Source: Tubiluchus corallicola (Eukaryota > Priapulida > Priapulimorpha > Priapulimorphida > Tubiluchidae). Taken from it: a DNA stretch of 64,000 nucleotides. Below, piece after piece: positions 51,101 through 61,614 of the stretch (positions within the stretch are counted from its first letter, which is position 1; every line of letters begins with the position of its first letter). The stretch lies in NCBI GenBank assembly GCA_030141605.1, contig JAQGDQ010000076.1, positions 620,001 to 684,000 on the forward strand, read 5' to 3'. Position numbers and translations under genes: made by a program. A model generated the notes under the pieces. That model saw only the letters and a list, made by a program, of their open reading frames with translations, ran no database searches and was not told the DNA's origin.

Positions 51101-54100
51101 GAAGAAAGGTATGTGTTCTCCGTATCGCATGTTAAAAGATGTATAAAAAGCTTGAAAAACTTTATTCTCTGAATGAGAGCGACAAAACTGTTTAGTTTTT
51201 GTAAAAATTTCACTTGATATGAACATATTTTTGTTGTAATTAGTTCACTATAGCACAATTGATTTGGAAGAATCTGAATTTTCTAATTGTTAGCAAGTGC
51301 TTTGTTAATCACAGTGTCAGATGAAGGTCAACAAAATTCAAAGTTGCACGATAAATCATTGTAAGACTTATCAATTCAGTTGTTTCAAACTTCATGACCA
51401 AACTGTGGTTTCTCCCTCACACCTACTTTTTTCTCCTAACAAAAATAATTAAATGTGTGAAAAGTAGAAAACATATTATGGCCTCACTGTGTTAACGTGT
51501 CTGTCAGGAAACAAGTGATAATTGTGCATGCAAGTTCCTACAGAAGAGTGCCTGTCATTGCTAAGCTGCCGAGTTTTTTATGTCCCTTTAATATTTCATT
51601 GGATCATGAGAACATTAAATATTACAAACTCACGATTATTTTTTAATTTTGATTTCAAGCTTGAAATAAAAAATGTGAAAGAATTTTAATACAGAATGGA
51701 TTTGAACTAGGGGACCTCTGCTTACATCATATATGTCTGAGGCCACTAGCGTGCTGCATTCCTCAGTGGTCAAGGCAGTCCAAATTCATCCCTTATAGCT
51801 GGCCGATCAATTTTCACATTTCCTGCCTGTCAAGTTTAGTATCAAAATTCAATTAATTCTGGGTTACTAACATCATTCATATAACGTGTTTTTGTTGTTT
51901 GTGTCATTATTAAGTCTTATCCATGTTGAACATAGCTTAGAAGTTAATTTCTTTTGCTGTGCTCATGCTGCAATGTATTGTTAATGTGTAATTGTATAAC
52001 TTGTATTTTGTCGTATTGTGCTAAATGGATGAGTAAATAAATCTAAATCTAATAATCATGACATTAAGTATATAATAATTAATTATTTGGCTTTATTGAC
52101 TATTTGATTTTAACAGGCGAAATGCCAACCGTGAGAGAGCAGAGGAGATGCTACAGCGGTTGAGAGATGCACTTGATCTTCAGCATTTCATTCGTGAGTG
52201 TGAAGAATTCGGATTTTGGTGTGGAGACAAATTCATTGCTGCCCAGGATGAGACATACCGGTCGGCAAAGACCGTCCACAGTAAGTGGACACGACATCAA
52301 GCATTCCAGGCTGAACTAGATGCCAATAAAGACAGATTAGACAAAATTTTGGAGGTACATTGTTAGATGTTCAAACTTAGTAACCTAGATTTACTGTCAT
52401 AATCATTTAATTAAATATGATTTCAATTGCATACCAATTTGAAGTTTAAAAGTTCAAAATAATAATGTCATTATTATACGTACTGTGGCAAGGTGATTTT
52501 GTTTTGTTTACACAAGAATCAAATGCACTTTTAAAATAGCCTTTTTCACAAAGTTTCTGTTTTGCAGAATAACTTCCACAAAAGTAAAAGTTGAGCCAGT
52601 AGTTTTTCGTGTGTTGATTTCAATTGATTTTTTGGAGAAATATAATTTCCTTTAATTGCAATCACCGTTACTTTAAGAGGAGCATCAGAAACTGTCTCCT
52701 ATCAGTAGCAAATCACCATCAGCTTTATCTTCACTTCATTGTCACTTTTAACTGTAAAAAATACCCCACCTACCCTTCCAGACTGCCTCTTAGTGTAAAG
52801 TGTTCAGTACAAGAAAGACTCGCTGTACTTATTTATGATAAAATATCTGTTTTGATAATGATGTTAATAATAAATTCATTTTCATATTCTTTTCACCATA
52901 GTGCAAGGCAGTTTAGGTTTACATGCACAATGTGCAATTTAACATCACTGCATTACATTATAAATTTATAATTATATCTACATGTCATTAGCACTGTGCA
53001 TTTTGTTAGGAGATTATAAACTTCAACTGTTTTAATATTACCAGGAAGGAGAAAAACTAAAACGGGAGAAACAAAATCTGGCACTGGAGATACAAGAACG
53101 CATGGATCAGTTGAAAGAAGAATATGATCAACTGCAGGAAACAACACAGGAGAAAGGGCAGAAGCTGTTTGATGCTAACCGCCATGTTTTGTATGAGCAG
53201 TCGGTGCAGAATGTGGAGGAGTGGATGACCGAACTGGAATCTCAGATTGTACAGGATACGGGGACAGATCTGACGAGTGTCACACTGTTGATGCAAACTC
53301 AACAAGTGAGTGGTGAATAATGGAATTTTTGTTAAACCTTCATTTCTGTGAATGTGTTTATCAGCTGTTGAATCTGGGCCCATCACCCACCACATGTCTG
53401 TATATGCCTTCATTTTTTTCTGACCTTCTTCTTAGGTGTGCAAACTTTTTTAAAAAATTTAATAATTGTAAATACCGAATATTATTTCTGCTACAAATTC
53501 TTACATACAACTCCAACCAGTCAGAAAATGGGGGAATCATTATAAGACATCGTACACAGCATTGGAGTGTGTTAGGAGCCATGTGATGACGCATTTGTCT
53601 GGCCTGACGCATAACGTTGTAATATATTTAGTAACAAAATTGTTTTCATGCAACAATAAAACTATTACATTGTGCCACAATTTTAAGTTTAAATCAGTCA
53701 TCCATAGTACATACTATGGAATGTTGCATCTACACTTTGGTTTTGACTGGTCTTATGGGAGAATTAATCACAAGCATCTGAATTGTTCTGCTGTCTGTAC
53801 AAGAATTGATTTTAGGTAGATGTGTTCTTTCGCAGCTTTGGCATTTACACTTCTTAATTCCTCTCTATTTCTAATTTTTCTTGTAAACAATTCACTGTTA
53901 ATACTAGTAGTAAATTGTGCTCAAAGAGTCTCGTGGACTGTACTATCTATCTTTTTTCCAGGTTTTAGAGACGGAAATGAATGCTAAACAAGCTCAGGTG
54001 ATTGAACTTGAATCTCAACGAGATCACCTGGCCAGGCTGGAACCAGAAAATGTCGAAAAGCTTGAGCTCATTGAGGCACAGAAAGTGCAAGTTGAAGAAA

Positions 54101-56377
54101 GGTGTGTCTTGCACTGCCATAATTTGATTTTTTGAACTATTGTAAACAACACTTCATGGAAAAATTTACTCTTCACAATATCTGCTTGCAATTTCTATAT
54201 TTTTATTGTTTTATCATGTTACTTCTAGGAGTATTAGGGTTAATACATAACTTAAAGTCTGTGAACTAATGCTATTTGAATCTCCTGTATTTCAGGTTCC
54301 AGAAACTCAAAGCTCCGCTGGACGAACGAAGAACTCTACTGGAACGGAAACGGGAAGTGTTCCAATTCCTACGAGACATCGAAGACGAGTTGCAGTGGGT
54401 GGAGGAAAAAATTCCACTTGCCAAAAGTAAAAATTATGGGAACAGCTTGTACCAGTGTCAGGCGCTGAAACGCAAACATCAGGTGATTATGGTCTGCACT
54501 TTGCATTTGCATTAATTCTTGTTGCAAAAGTTAGTGTTTAGTTTATATACACCTCCTGAGTGTAAATGTTTGAACCATAAAAGAAAGCGTAGAATATCAC
54601 AATCTGGTGGAGATCCGATCTAGTGAATACCCGCTACTTTATTACTAGCAGTTATCCAAACTTTAATTCCTGTTTTCACTATTTTACTACTAACATTTAT
54701 CTAAACTTTAATTCCTAATCTTTCGCATTCTTTAATTCCATGTTGACAGAATCTGCGCAATGAGGTAACAAACCACGAGCCCAGAGTCGTTAGCATTTGT
54801 GACACAGGTCGTCAGCTAATAGCAAGCGGACATGAGCGGGCGGAAGAATTTGCAGAAAAATTGGAGGTATGTGTCACATTTTTGATATTGGTGATATACT
54901 ACTTCGAAATTGAGGAAGATAGAGAAAGTTATGTGAAAAATTTTAGTGTCTTGTAATTATGTCAACTGATAATAGCACGGTAAATAGTAAGTAACTCATA
55001 CGAGACAGACAGCCCAAGTATAGACCGGTACAGAGATATGTTGGTGTCCCAGTTCAGTAAAATAACAAGGGATAAATAGGTGGAAGCAGTGCTGGTGGGT
55101 CATGTGCTGAATCATAACAATGGGTCAAGAGACAAAGACAGATTCACAATTTCGGATTTGATGATTACTATGAAAAATGAAATCATAGCATGCATGGAGA
55201 CAAGACTGAATGTTATACTAGATTTGCAATCAGATAATGCCGACATTGGATAAGACCATCATGACTATTGATAAACAGCATGAGATTCTGGATGAGCAAC
55301 AGCATTTTCTGAATCGAGTGGATTTGAAAAAAATAAAAATCTCATCCTGCAAGGAAGTAAGTGAGGGTGAGCCATTAGCAGGATATACAACTGACAATAA
55401 TAAAATGAAATTTATTCTTCTGGCATGTGGTTATGATGGCTGCTCTGAGGATGGTAGCATCGCTGGAAAATTTTAACTAAGGGCAGAAGACTAAAACACA
55501 ACATTTCTGCTAAAGAGATTTTCTCGAAGAAGGATGTATAATTGTATATCCATTGGTTACAAAGGAACACGTGAGATTATATAGAGTCCGTACAATATTA
55601 CACCCAAAAAATAAACCCGAGAAGTACGACGGAAAGTGAAAAGAAAAGACAGAAAAGTGTACATCTGAGCAATGATGAATTTAAACCCCTTTTTTCCGTT
55701 ACAATTTCACTGCAATATTATTGTGTAGTGCCAATGTAAAATGATGTGTATAGAATGGGTCCTTATTGTTATTGTTATTTGCTTAGTTTTGATGTGTTTA
55801 TATGTTTGACTCAAGTGGTGTATTACTTGTATGTGTACAATGTTGAACTAATGAAAATAAACAACTGACACGACTATGTAAGCATTCATTTCTTGTGTGA
55901 TTATTTTTCCCTTGTGTCTTTGCACATTATTCTTTAATCAAAACATTGCAAACTTAGAACTACTATTTTTGCATAGTAAACAGCACAAAAGAGAATTTCT
56001 ATCCTTTAATTTCTTTAAAATGGGGATTTTTTGTTAATTGTTCCAATTTTTGCCATTAGGAATTATTTCAATGTTTAATTTTGGCAGTTCACGGTACAAG
56101 TTAAATATGCCTCAGTGAAATAAAGCAGTTGTATGACAGTATGGTCTATTGAGTAAAACAGTTCAAAATATCGAATAGCTGAAAATTAATGTCATTTGGT
56201 GTAAAATCTAGTTATCAACACTGTAATTGCTGAGGTCTGACATATACAAATACCAATATAATCATTGTAACAGTTTTCACAAATTTTGCTTAGATGTTGG
56301 AAAACCGTTGGCACGATCTCCGTGATGCTCTCGACGAAAGAGAATTTGCTTTGAACGAAAATGAGCATGCACAACGG
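23971..56377 (+). CDS. SPTB: Beta-spectrin (conventional), exons 1-29, 3' end outside the window
   Basis: Twenty-nine coding exons give 1592 residues with no internal stop, all joined by AG/GT sites in matching phase. Beta-spectrin pairs with alpha-spectrin to form the actin-crosslinking membrane skeleton. Order: short N-terminus, two calponin-homology domains (about 42-146 and 162-265), then about 12 triple-helical spectrin repeats from about residue 291. Repeats line up one-to-one with the 17-repeat conventional beta chains (about 2,300 residues), not the 30-repeat heavy form. The ankyrin-binding repeats (14-15 in this family), the tetramerisation end and any PH domain would lie downstream of 56377. 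Single-gene vertebrate orthology is not implied by the symbol. Introns range from a few hundred bases to 8.4 kb (intron 1), and several hold transposon pieces. Confidence 0.96.
24227..24855. mobile_element. TTAA-ended inverted-repeat element, copy 1 (non-autonomous)
   Basis: Left end TTAAAGCACAAGAAAACCC; right end, reverse-complemented, TTAAAGGACAAGAAAAGGGG. The ends are inverted repeats of about 20 bases next to TTAA. The 629-bp body matches a second copy at 38709-39397 in the same orientation along most of its length by eye. Shared blocks include GTATAAAACATGTAAATTTA, AGTTTGAAAAAATAATCAG, AGTGAGTGGTGCACCCTG and TGACGTCATGTAATGGCG. No transposase frame is present, so it must be mobilised in trans. 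TTAA flanks suggest a piggyBac-type or similar system, but this is inference. Confidence 0.75.
27828..27895 (-). repeat. tRNA-like (SINE-type) fragment
   Basis: On the minus strand the segment reads TGGTTTAGTGGTATAACAGT, an A-box-like D-arm. It is followed by CTTGTAACCCAAGGGTC and GGTTTCATGCTC, the position of a B-box. The CTTGTAA loop with a following GGGTC resembles a threonine (UGU) tRNA. The B-box is degenerate and the acceptor stem does not pair well, so it looks like a tRNA-derived SINE head or a dead tRNA rather than a working gene. Confidence 0.45.
28378..28749 (-). other. Unrecognised 123-codon frame, possibly repeat-derived
   Basis: A minus-strand frame with ATG runs 123 codons and contains [18 protein letters not shown] followed by [16 protein letters not shown]. 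The LIKFGQP motif recurs in a minus-strand frame at 8875-9108 (LIKYFGQPGMAKQ), and the DNA around it is similar (GGCTGACCAAA…TTTATTAA). This points to a shared dispersed repeat rather than a unique gene. No family was recognised. Confidence 0.25.
30005..30240. repeat. Diverged copy of the 31665-32060 repeat
   Basis: The segment GTAAAGATTTAATGCTTATA…GTATAAAGCTTTTTAGCAAAT…TCTCCTTAACAAATG…GAAGAAATTACA…TTTTTCATT…CATTCTTATTTTAGTA lines up in order with 31738-31950, with many substitutions. It is an old duplicated or dispersed repeat. No coding capacity seen. Confidence 0.5.
31118..31400 (-). mobile_element. Decayed non-LTR retrotransposon fragment
   Basis: The minus-strand frame reads [20 protein letters not shown], then [17 protein letters not shown], then [18 protein letters not shown]. 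The order LPxxxxxFxYNAxxDxLPTxxNLxxWGK followed by a CxxC…H…C knuckle is the C-terminal region of many animal LINE polyproteins; here the first Cys position is replaced by Tyr-Ser. Upstream, codons for [10 protein letters not shown] continue the match. It is a short 3' fragment without the polymerase core and lies between two related repeat blocks. Confidence 0.65.
31665..32060. repeat. Partial tandem repeat, unit about 297 bases
   Basis: GCAAAGCTTTATTAGCTTTTTG begins at about 31671, and a close copy (GCAAAGCTTTATTAGTTTTTTA) begins at about 31968. Both are followed by a similar TATGnTnTTnnCTCAnAAG stretch. The second copy stops at about 32060. The interior resembles 30005-30240. Confidence 0.5.
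32541..36350 (+). CDS. SPTB: Beta-spectrin exons 2-6: actin-binding CH1 and CH2 domains
   Basis: Exons 32541-32692, 33179-33352, 33753-33925, 34581-34696 and 36238-36350 (residues 38-280). CH1 begins at [17 protein letters not shown] and includes [20 protein letters not shown] and [17 protein letters not shown]2 begins at [17 protein letters not shown] and includes [20 protein letters not shown] and [20 protein letters not shown]. These are the hallmark actin-binding motifs of beta-spectrin and alpha-actinin, which bind F-actin at spectrin-actin junctions. Exon 6 ends RRIGK, leading into repeat 1. The intron 34697-36237 contains no recognised element. Confidence 0.95.
36890..39653 (+). CDS. 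SPTB: Beta-spectrin exons 7-10: start of the repeat rod
   Basis: Exons 36890-37077, 37898-38174, 38521-38684 and 39515-39653 (residues 281-536). They cover the linker, repeat 1 and most of repeat 2. Recognisable stretches are [78 protein letters not shown] and [20 protein letters not shown]. Known biology of the family places lateral pairing with alpha-spectrin in the first repeats. Intron 9 (38685-39514) is mostly a TTAA-ended transposon copy, yet the splice sites are intact. Confidence 0.94.
38709..39397. mobile_element. TTAA-ended inverted-repeat element, copy 2
   Basis: Same orientation and same internal blocks as the copy at 24227-24855, with TTAA at both ends (38709-38712 and 39394-39397). 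The right end, reverse-complemented, starts TTAAATGACAAGAAAAGGGG. It is about 60 bases longer than copy 1, partly through an extra stretch near 39160-39200 and another near 39305-39335. It fills about 690 of the 830 bases of beta-spectrin intron 9, starting 24 bases after the donor. Confidence 0.75.
40111..40340. mobile_element. Inverted-repeat element, about 230 bp
   Basis: The left arm (AAACGATGATGTTTCGAAAA, then GTTTTCATCTTCTG) and the right arm (CTGAAGATGAAAAC, then GTTTTCGAAATATCATTGTTT) are inverted copies about 41 bases long with few mismatches. The middle is AT-rich. The 'GAAGATGAAAACTAGTGAGTTTTCGAAA…TTTATTA' style is like the 3' terminal sequence of Penelope-like elements, but a foldback DNA element is also possible. 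It lies in beta-spectrin intron 10. Confidence 0.55.
41047..44044 (+). CDS. SPTB: Beta-spectrin exons 11-15: about repeats 3-5
   Basis: Exons 41047-41212, 41401-41645, 42096-42296, 43336-43452 and 43802-44044 (residues 537-860). Diagnostic stretches: [94 protein letters not shown] and [19 protein letters not shown]. The exon 11 donor could be at 41213 (GTATGC, chosen) or at 41210 (GTGGTA); the alternative removes one Gly and keeps the frame. The intron 42297-43335 has a GC-richer patch with a reading frame (42401-42589) that does not continue the spectrin frame. Confidence 0.93.
44459..47973 (+). CDS. SPTB: Beta-spectrin exons 16-20: about repeats 6-8
   Basis: Exons 44459-44667, 45038-45134, 45263-45391, 47483-47599 and 47839-47973 (residues 861-1089). 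Stretches shared with the family include [60 protein letters not shown] and [18 protein letters not shown]. The splice junctions split or follow codons in the phases expected from neighbours. Intron 18 (45392-47482) holds a Tc1/mariner-like transposase remnant. Confidence 0.93.
45653..45950 (-). pseudogene. Tc1/mariner-like transposase C-terminal remnant
   Basis: Read on the minus strand, the frame gives [20 protein letters not shown], then [18 protein letters not shown], a stop, then [18 protein letters not shown] before a final TGA (complement of 45653-45655). This follows the order of the Tc1/mariner superfamily end: the 'LxPLDYxIWxxFKxKxYxG' motif, a 'PFTxEELKxKIxxxW' helix, and 'xxVxENGGxxxxxF'. 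Two in-frame stops and the missing DDE core make it non-functional. It is nested in beta-spectrin intron 18 in the opposite orientation. I could not find its inverted ends. Confidence 0.6.
49768..52354 (+). CDS. SPTB: Beta-spectrin exons 21-24: about repeats 8-10
   Basis: Exons 49768-49908, 50267-50434, 50936-51108 and 52117-52354 (residues 1090-1329). Key stretches: [80 protein letters not shown] and [20 protein letters not shown]. All joins keep the frame. The intron 51109-52116 contains a tRNA-like SINE fragment and a TAAATC-type tail. Confidence 0.93.
51640..51800 (-). repeat. tRNA-derived SINE-like fragment
   Basis: On the minus strand, TAGTGGCCTCAGACATATAT is followed by GATGTAAGCAGAGGTC and the B-box-like GTTCAAATCC. 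The spacing from the D-arm-like to the B-box-like part is that of a tRNA promoter. The sequence then runs into an AT-rich tail. A separate + strand tail (AAATAAATCTAAATCTAA, about 52035-52055) may mark the 3' end of a second retroposon. Both lie in a beta-spectrin intron. Confidence 0.4.
53045..56377 (+). CDS. SPTB: Beta-spectrin exons 25-29: about repeats 10-12, last exons in window
   Basis: Exons 53045-53305, 53962-54101, 54296-54482, 54750-54866 and 56294-56377 (residues 1330-1592). Stretches include [56 protein letters not shown] and [17 protein letters not shown]. Exon 29 ends ENEHAQR, at the boundary before a repeat that in relatives starts with an aromatic pair and a WM..E motif. That next exon was not found up to 64000. 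The intron 54867-56293 carries an insertion-like block at 54985-55880. Confidence 0.93.
54985..55880 (+). other. Insertion-like block with broken reading frames
   Basis: Within a beta-spectrin intron this block differs from its surroundings by having longer open frames and fewer T runs. One frame reads [20 protein letters not shown] and [18 protein letters not shown] before a stop. Another (55237-55473) encodes [20 protein letters not shown]. An AATAAA signal lies at about 55856. The short amphipathic, charged segments recall an ORF1 protein of a LINE or a retroposed cDNA, but no family motif is certain. Confidence 0.3.
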
Positions 56378-59145
56378 GTGAGTAAGAACACACCACTAGT
56401 GTGACTTGCATTTGTTCATTTTGTGTGTCTATCTTTACTAGACTTACTCAGAAAATTGTCAACCAGCACTTTAAAGCAGGAAATTGTGAAAAAATGGTAC
56501 CACTGAAATCTCTTAAATTTTCATTGATAATCTTCCAAGGATGGGCGGAACTGACAAATGTCCATCTTCGTAAATGCTAGGTAAAATTATGGTGAAACAA
56601 ACAGAAACAGTTTTCTTGGCAGTTGGCATTCACCCAACCATCTACTAATCAAATTCGGCTGTGTTTGAGTTGGAGTCAAGCACACGCTGTGACCATTCGA
56701 CTATTCCTTTTGCCAACTTTGTCAACGGCTAGTAGAAATCGTAGTCTTTCTTGGTTGCATTTCTCTTACTGAACCATACATTGAAGAGAAAGTGATTTTT
56801 ACTACAGAATTCTGGCAACTAGGCTTCACTATGCTGTTCATTATGCGACTCTGGAAGTTTATAAGGAAAGAGTTACAAGCTTGACCATCACATCGTACAT
56901 AGAATATTCCCGCACAGAAGACTAAATAGTAAACCCACTAAAAATTTTGATAAGTGGGTAAACATGTTTGTACTGTAATAGTCTGCTGTGTTCTCAAATT
57001 TATTTTTAGGTGGTCTTTATAGCATTCCTGAGCAGACACGTGATTGCACTGCCCTATCAGTTTTTTTGTAGTAAAATTTGTCTTTAATAGCTGACCCTGC
57101 TAACGATTGACTTTATGAACAACATATGGCTGTTGGTGTCTTCCAAGAGAAGAGAATCTGCACAGTATTGCAGACAGTTTTACAAAAGTGCTAAGTTTCT
57201 CTTGGGTGTATACAAGAAGCTAGTTGCTAGCAAATTTAGGGAAAGAATGATTGCATGTTGTTGCATACTATTAGAATTGATGGAGAAATGGATGTGTTAG
57301 AAGTATGTGAAATTTATTACAGTGCCGATGATTCATTATCAGATGGTGAGGAGGTAAAGGCTTTTATTGTGTTAGAAATTTGAAGTCATTTGAATCTGTG
57401 ATTGTTGAAAGTTTTAGGTAACTGGTTACGTTGAGCTTATATTATTTTTACGTTCTCAAAGTGCTATTTATGTTTCTGCAGAAGTTTGCCTTACTCTCTG
57501 ATAATTCTCTTATTCCAGAATAGGATTTCTAATACTGCTCGCATTGTTGTTCTTGTTCTTGTTATAGCTCACTTGAGCTCGTTATTTCATTCGTATTCAA
57601 AATTATCAAAATCTCTTCATTCTGAAAACGAGGAATTTATAATGATTTAATTTGGTAGATAGTACAGCAGAAATTTACTTTCGTGCCATCCAACTTTCGC
57701 ATATTGTTTTGAATTCATTATCTTGTATTGTATTAACATACAACTTTAACGTTTGCTTGTAATATTATTTTGCTTATATTTGAGTAACTGGTTGGGTAAC
57801 AGACAAGAAATCTGCATCTGGTCGGTTGCGTCTGCAATATACTTCACCCAGCTGTTTACCTTTGGAAAGGGTACATACACGTTTGAACTTTACAAAAATC
57901 TCTGTCAGTTTACTGTTTCAGCCTACAGGATTATCATTAATAAGAGTTGGGTACTGGCCCAGCCATATGCAATAGTATATAGCCCCCTTACATTGATGTT
58001 TAACAAAAAATAAATAAATGTCTTAGAACATTCCTGTGTGTACATGTTCATTTTATGCACATTAATTAATTGTCAAAGATTTTATGTACACAGTTTAGGT
58101 AAATGCTCGATATCGAGCTGCAACAAAACACCGTCTCTTCGTAGCAATAACTTGAGCAAAATACAATACTAGAAGAAGCTTTCACATTAGTTAATTTTCA
58201 AAGGTTTTATTTACTGCAGTGTTTGTTAACTGCTAGTCCTTCTTATCTTTGAAACAATAACCTGGACAAAATACATCCATGTAGAAGAGGTCAGAAAGAC
58301 TTGTTCGTGCAAAAAAACAATTATTTTTTATCCTCAACCCTGTGATGCACCTGACTTCCATTTCTTTAGCAATCCATGGTGCCAAGTTCGGATGTCACCA
58401 CTGCATGCAAAAGTGTTTCCCATCTACTTTTGAGCGCGTTTAAGTGCAGTAATCGTTCTGAGTCACCAATGACCAGATGAAACATGTTGTTTCAATTAAG
58501 TCATCTTCTTAAACTGCTAACTAGTTTATTCTGAGACGAGCTCAAAATAATACACGTAGTCTTGCGTTACCCAACAGCTTTCGTCTACGTTGCTGTGGAA
58601 GAACATGAGTAGACGTGTTTGTTCGGTATTTTCAGCAGTGGGATATCAGCAAAAGAAACACTTGACCTGTCCGAAATGTCTCGGGCGGATAGAAATATCC
58701 GGACGGGTTGTTTGTCTTATCTCGGATATCTCAGTAGCCTCGTGTTGATATGTTGTTCCAAGCCAGAAGAGCAACATTTTGTTAAACTCAGTTCTCAGGA
58801 GGGAGATGCCTTGTTTTTATTTGGTGGCTGCTGCTGACACATTTCCTTTACTTCTCTTCTTTGGTTATTATGTAATTTAAAAAGCACTTTGTTAACCTGC
58901 TGAAGTTTTCTTCTGACACTGTTTACTTAGGCACAGTTTATAACACAAGAAAATATATCTTGCTGCAGTTTCTCTATTTTTTCCAGGAAAAAGAGGTGTA
59001 AAAGACCAGGAAAGTCTGAAATTTTAACCTTGATTTAGTGACGCCTGTTACTAAAATAATTCTCTTATTTAATAATTAGTTAATTCGTTAATCAAGGTTT
59101 ACAACAAAAGCATACTGACTCTCCTTGTCCTTAATAAGAGCCAAA

Positions 59146-59600
59146 CTAAGTCTTCCTGCTTGATTCTTCAATTGTGATCGCCAGACTAGTTATTTTTTGC
59201 GGAGGCAAGGTCAGTTTCTCTTCAGTTGCTGCCGATTTTGTTGTCTCAGCATTTCCATTTTTGCTTGTTTCATTCCCATTGTTCTCCTCTGGGTGATAAT
59301 GGATGTAACCACAACTTCTTTTTTTGTTGTTCAGCTTTTCCAAAGTTCACATTTTTTGTTGGTTTCCCTTGTGGATTTCCCACGTCAGATTTTTCTCACG
59401 TCCTCTGGATATTTTTGTTGTTTATATGTAGCCAGATGTTTTTCCGTTCTGTTTAAAGTCTCGGCAAGTTTTTCAAGATCTAAATCGAGAGTCGTGTTTT
59501 TATTGGTCGTCGGATCGATGCCCTGCAGGGGAACTTTGTTTATTCGAGAATATTGTGCAGTGGTGCGAAAAATTGTTGTTCTCACTTATTCTAGTAAAAA
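59146..59600 (-). pseudogene. Decayed hydrophilic protein frame, possibly retroelement-derived
   Basis: On the minus strand a frame with ATG at 59585 reads LQGIDPTTNKNTTLDLDLEK, LAETLNRTEKHLATYKQQKY and PEDVRK, then shifts by one base into SDVGNPQGKPTKNVNFGKAE and QQKKKLWLHPLSPRGEQWE. A second shift leads to NETSKNGNAETTKSAATEEK and a final stop. The continuity of protein-like sequence across two frameshifts suggests a once-real coding region. The long + strand frame over the same bases looks like its shadow. I do not recognise the family; a gag-like or ORF1-like protein is one possibility. Confidence 0.35.
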
Positions 59601-61547
59601 GATGCATAGAAAACTCCGTAAAATTCTTCTAATTTATTTCTTTTTTTCGAATTTGCAGTCGAAATCTAGCCCTCTATATGTTTTCGAAATTCAGCCGCGT
59701 ATATTATTAGGTAAAAGGGTGTTTTTGTAATGAAGCAAAGCTGTGGTTTAGAGCTTTCCTAAGCAAGTGATTTATTTCGTTAGAAGGTCCGTCGATATTG
59801 ATTATGTCTAAAAAATAAAGGCGTGTCCATAAACGGAATGCCAGCTAAGGGTACGGGTTCCACAACTTCCACTTGTTTAGAGAGAACATTCAATTAAATT
59901 AGTGTACCAAATTCTAGAGCCTCAAAGAATTATGTTTACGACTTACCCAGTCCAAAATGCATTTAAAATGGCTGGCGTCTACCATCACCTCAGTGGATGT
60001 GGCTGAAGTTCTACTCTTTAAGTCATTTTTACACCAAAACGCAGAAACCAGACTGTGTGGTGGAAATACTATTCTACTAAGCCGTTAATTTTCAAGCAGT
60101 TATTCTTCAACGACATGGTAGTACAAATTCTGCGATTATTATCATATTATGCGTCTTTTTATAGCCGTGATGCAAACTGCGTGATAGAAATTTTGTTCCT
60201 CGTATTACGTCATTTTACAGGCCAGTCGCAATCGCTGAATGCAAAAAGGTGGCACTTAACTTGATAGGCGCCCCGCTAAGTGTTGGCAGCTCTGTGGGCT
60301 TCACTGCAACTTTTTTAGCTTGGATACTATATTCAGCTGCCAACGTTTTACATATGTTAGCGTTGTGTTGGTTATGGCAGCTTGACTGATAGGCATCAGT
60401 CTCTGGGCTTCTCGTGCGCTATGCTGGTGCCCCGCTTCTCGCTGGCTTCTTTCTCTGGTGTTTTGATAGATTTAGTTTAACGTTTCTTGGAGTAAAACAA
60501 ATCCCTTGTTTAGATTTCGATAATAATTAAGTGCTGCTGTCTAATGCAAAGTGTTTGGTTGTAAACAGTGAAGTGTTTGTGTTTCAAATTTCGCGTGTTT
60601 ACCTGTAAATCACCTGACCACACGTGTGCAAGAATCTGCGGAATAATTTATGGTTTCACGTGGATCAGTCAGTCAACAGAACCATTATCGGGTGGTGTGA
60701 ATCTGTCCTAACCCTTTTGACACTAGGTTTTTTGGGAGCTAAATTCTCAACCTGTGTATCTTGGTTAAAAGTGGGTAATTTTCATGAAAAATGTCAATTG
60801 CGCTATCCTAAAACAAGCTTTCCCTCAAATCACACGAAATATTTTAGTGAGAAACCCATTACTTTCTGGCAAAGTGTCCCGATCCATTGCCGGGCAGGTA
60901 AAAATCATGACATTGTTCCAATAATCGCGTACCTTTGTTGGTCGCTACGCTATTTCCCGCGCATTTGACTTATTTTCCCAAGCATGACGTAAACAGATTC
61001 TCAGCCTGCAAAGACTTCCATGTTTCTCGCTGTTTGTTGACAGTTCCTGAACAAGTTCATGACAGTTTGCTTTTGGTTAACGACCGATTCTGCCAATAGG
61101 TTATGATGGGCATAAAGCTAGTTTTTTCCGGAAGGTCATTTACATCTTTGGAAGGAGCTTCCAAGTCACATATATACATGTTGCTTAGAATAGTTGAAAA
61201 GCGTTTTTGATAATACTCACTATGCTTGGTTGTGTTTTTTTAATGTTGTGCCCTTCCGTTTGTGTTGCGCTGATCTTATATAATTCAGTGTGTTCTTGGT
61301 TTCCCTAATTCACCTTTAGTCTATGTTACATTCGAATGCATTTCTTCGATATTATGGTTGCACCATATTTCAGATCTTGCTGCTATTCGGTCTGTGCCAT
61401 ATAACGTTATAAAGTTATTTTTTATCTCTTTATGATTGCTTGTCTTTTGTGCGTTTTTCCTTCCGTTTACTTTTCCTCAAATATCATTTCCCAGCTTTGT
61501 ATTATCATCTTCTTTTTCTTAATTCTTTTCCTATCTTTCGGCCCCTT

Positions 61548-61551
<4 letters not shown>

Positions 61552-61607
<56 letters not shown>

Positions 61608-61614
61608 TTTCTCT
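61552..61614. repeat. (CT)n microsatellite
   Basis: About 50 uninterrupted bases of CT, then a few CCCTC/CTTTC imperfections, within a pyrimidine-rich tract that extends to about 61700. The Ser/Leu-rich frames over it are artefacts. Confidence 0.95.

Noticed and set aside
58380-58500. Minus-strand peptide resembling a spectrin helix (LNALKSRWETLL)
   Set aside because: It is on the strand opposite beta-spectrin, is short, has no splice sites in place and does not match the missing repeat 13; most likely coincidence.
59197-59943. 177-codon + strand frame rich in Cys, Phe and Ser
   Set aside because: It is opposite a minus-strand frame that looks more protein-like, and its composition is that of an antisense shadow of a Lys/Asn/Gln-rich sequence.
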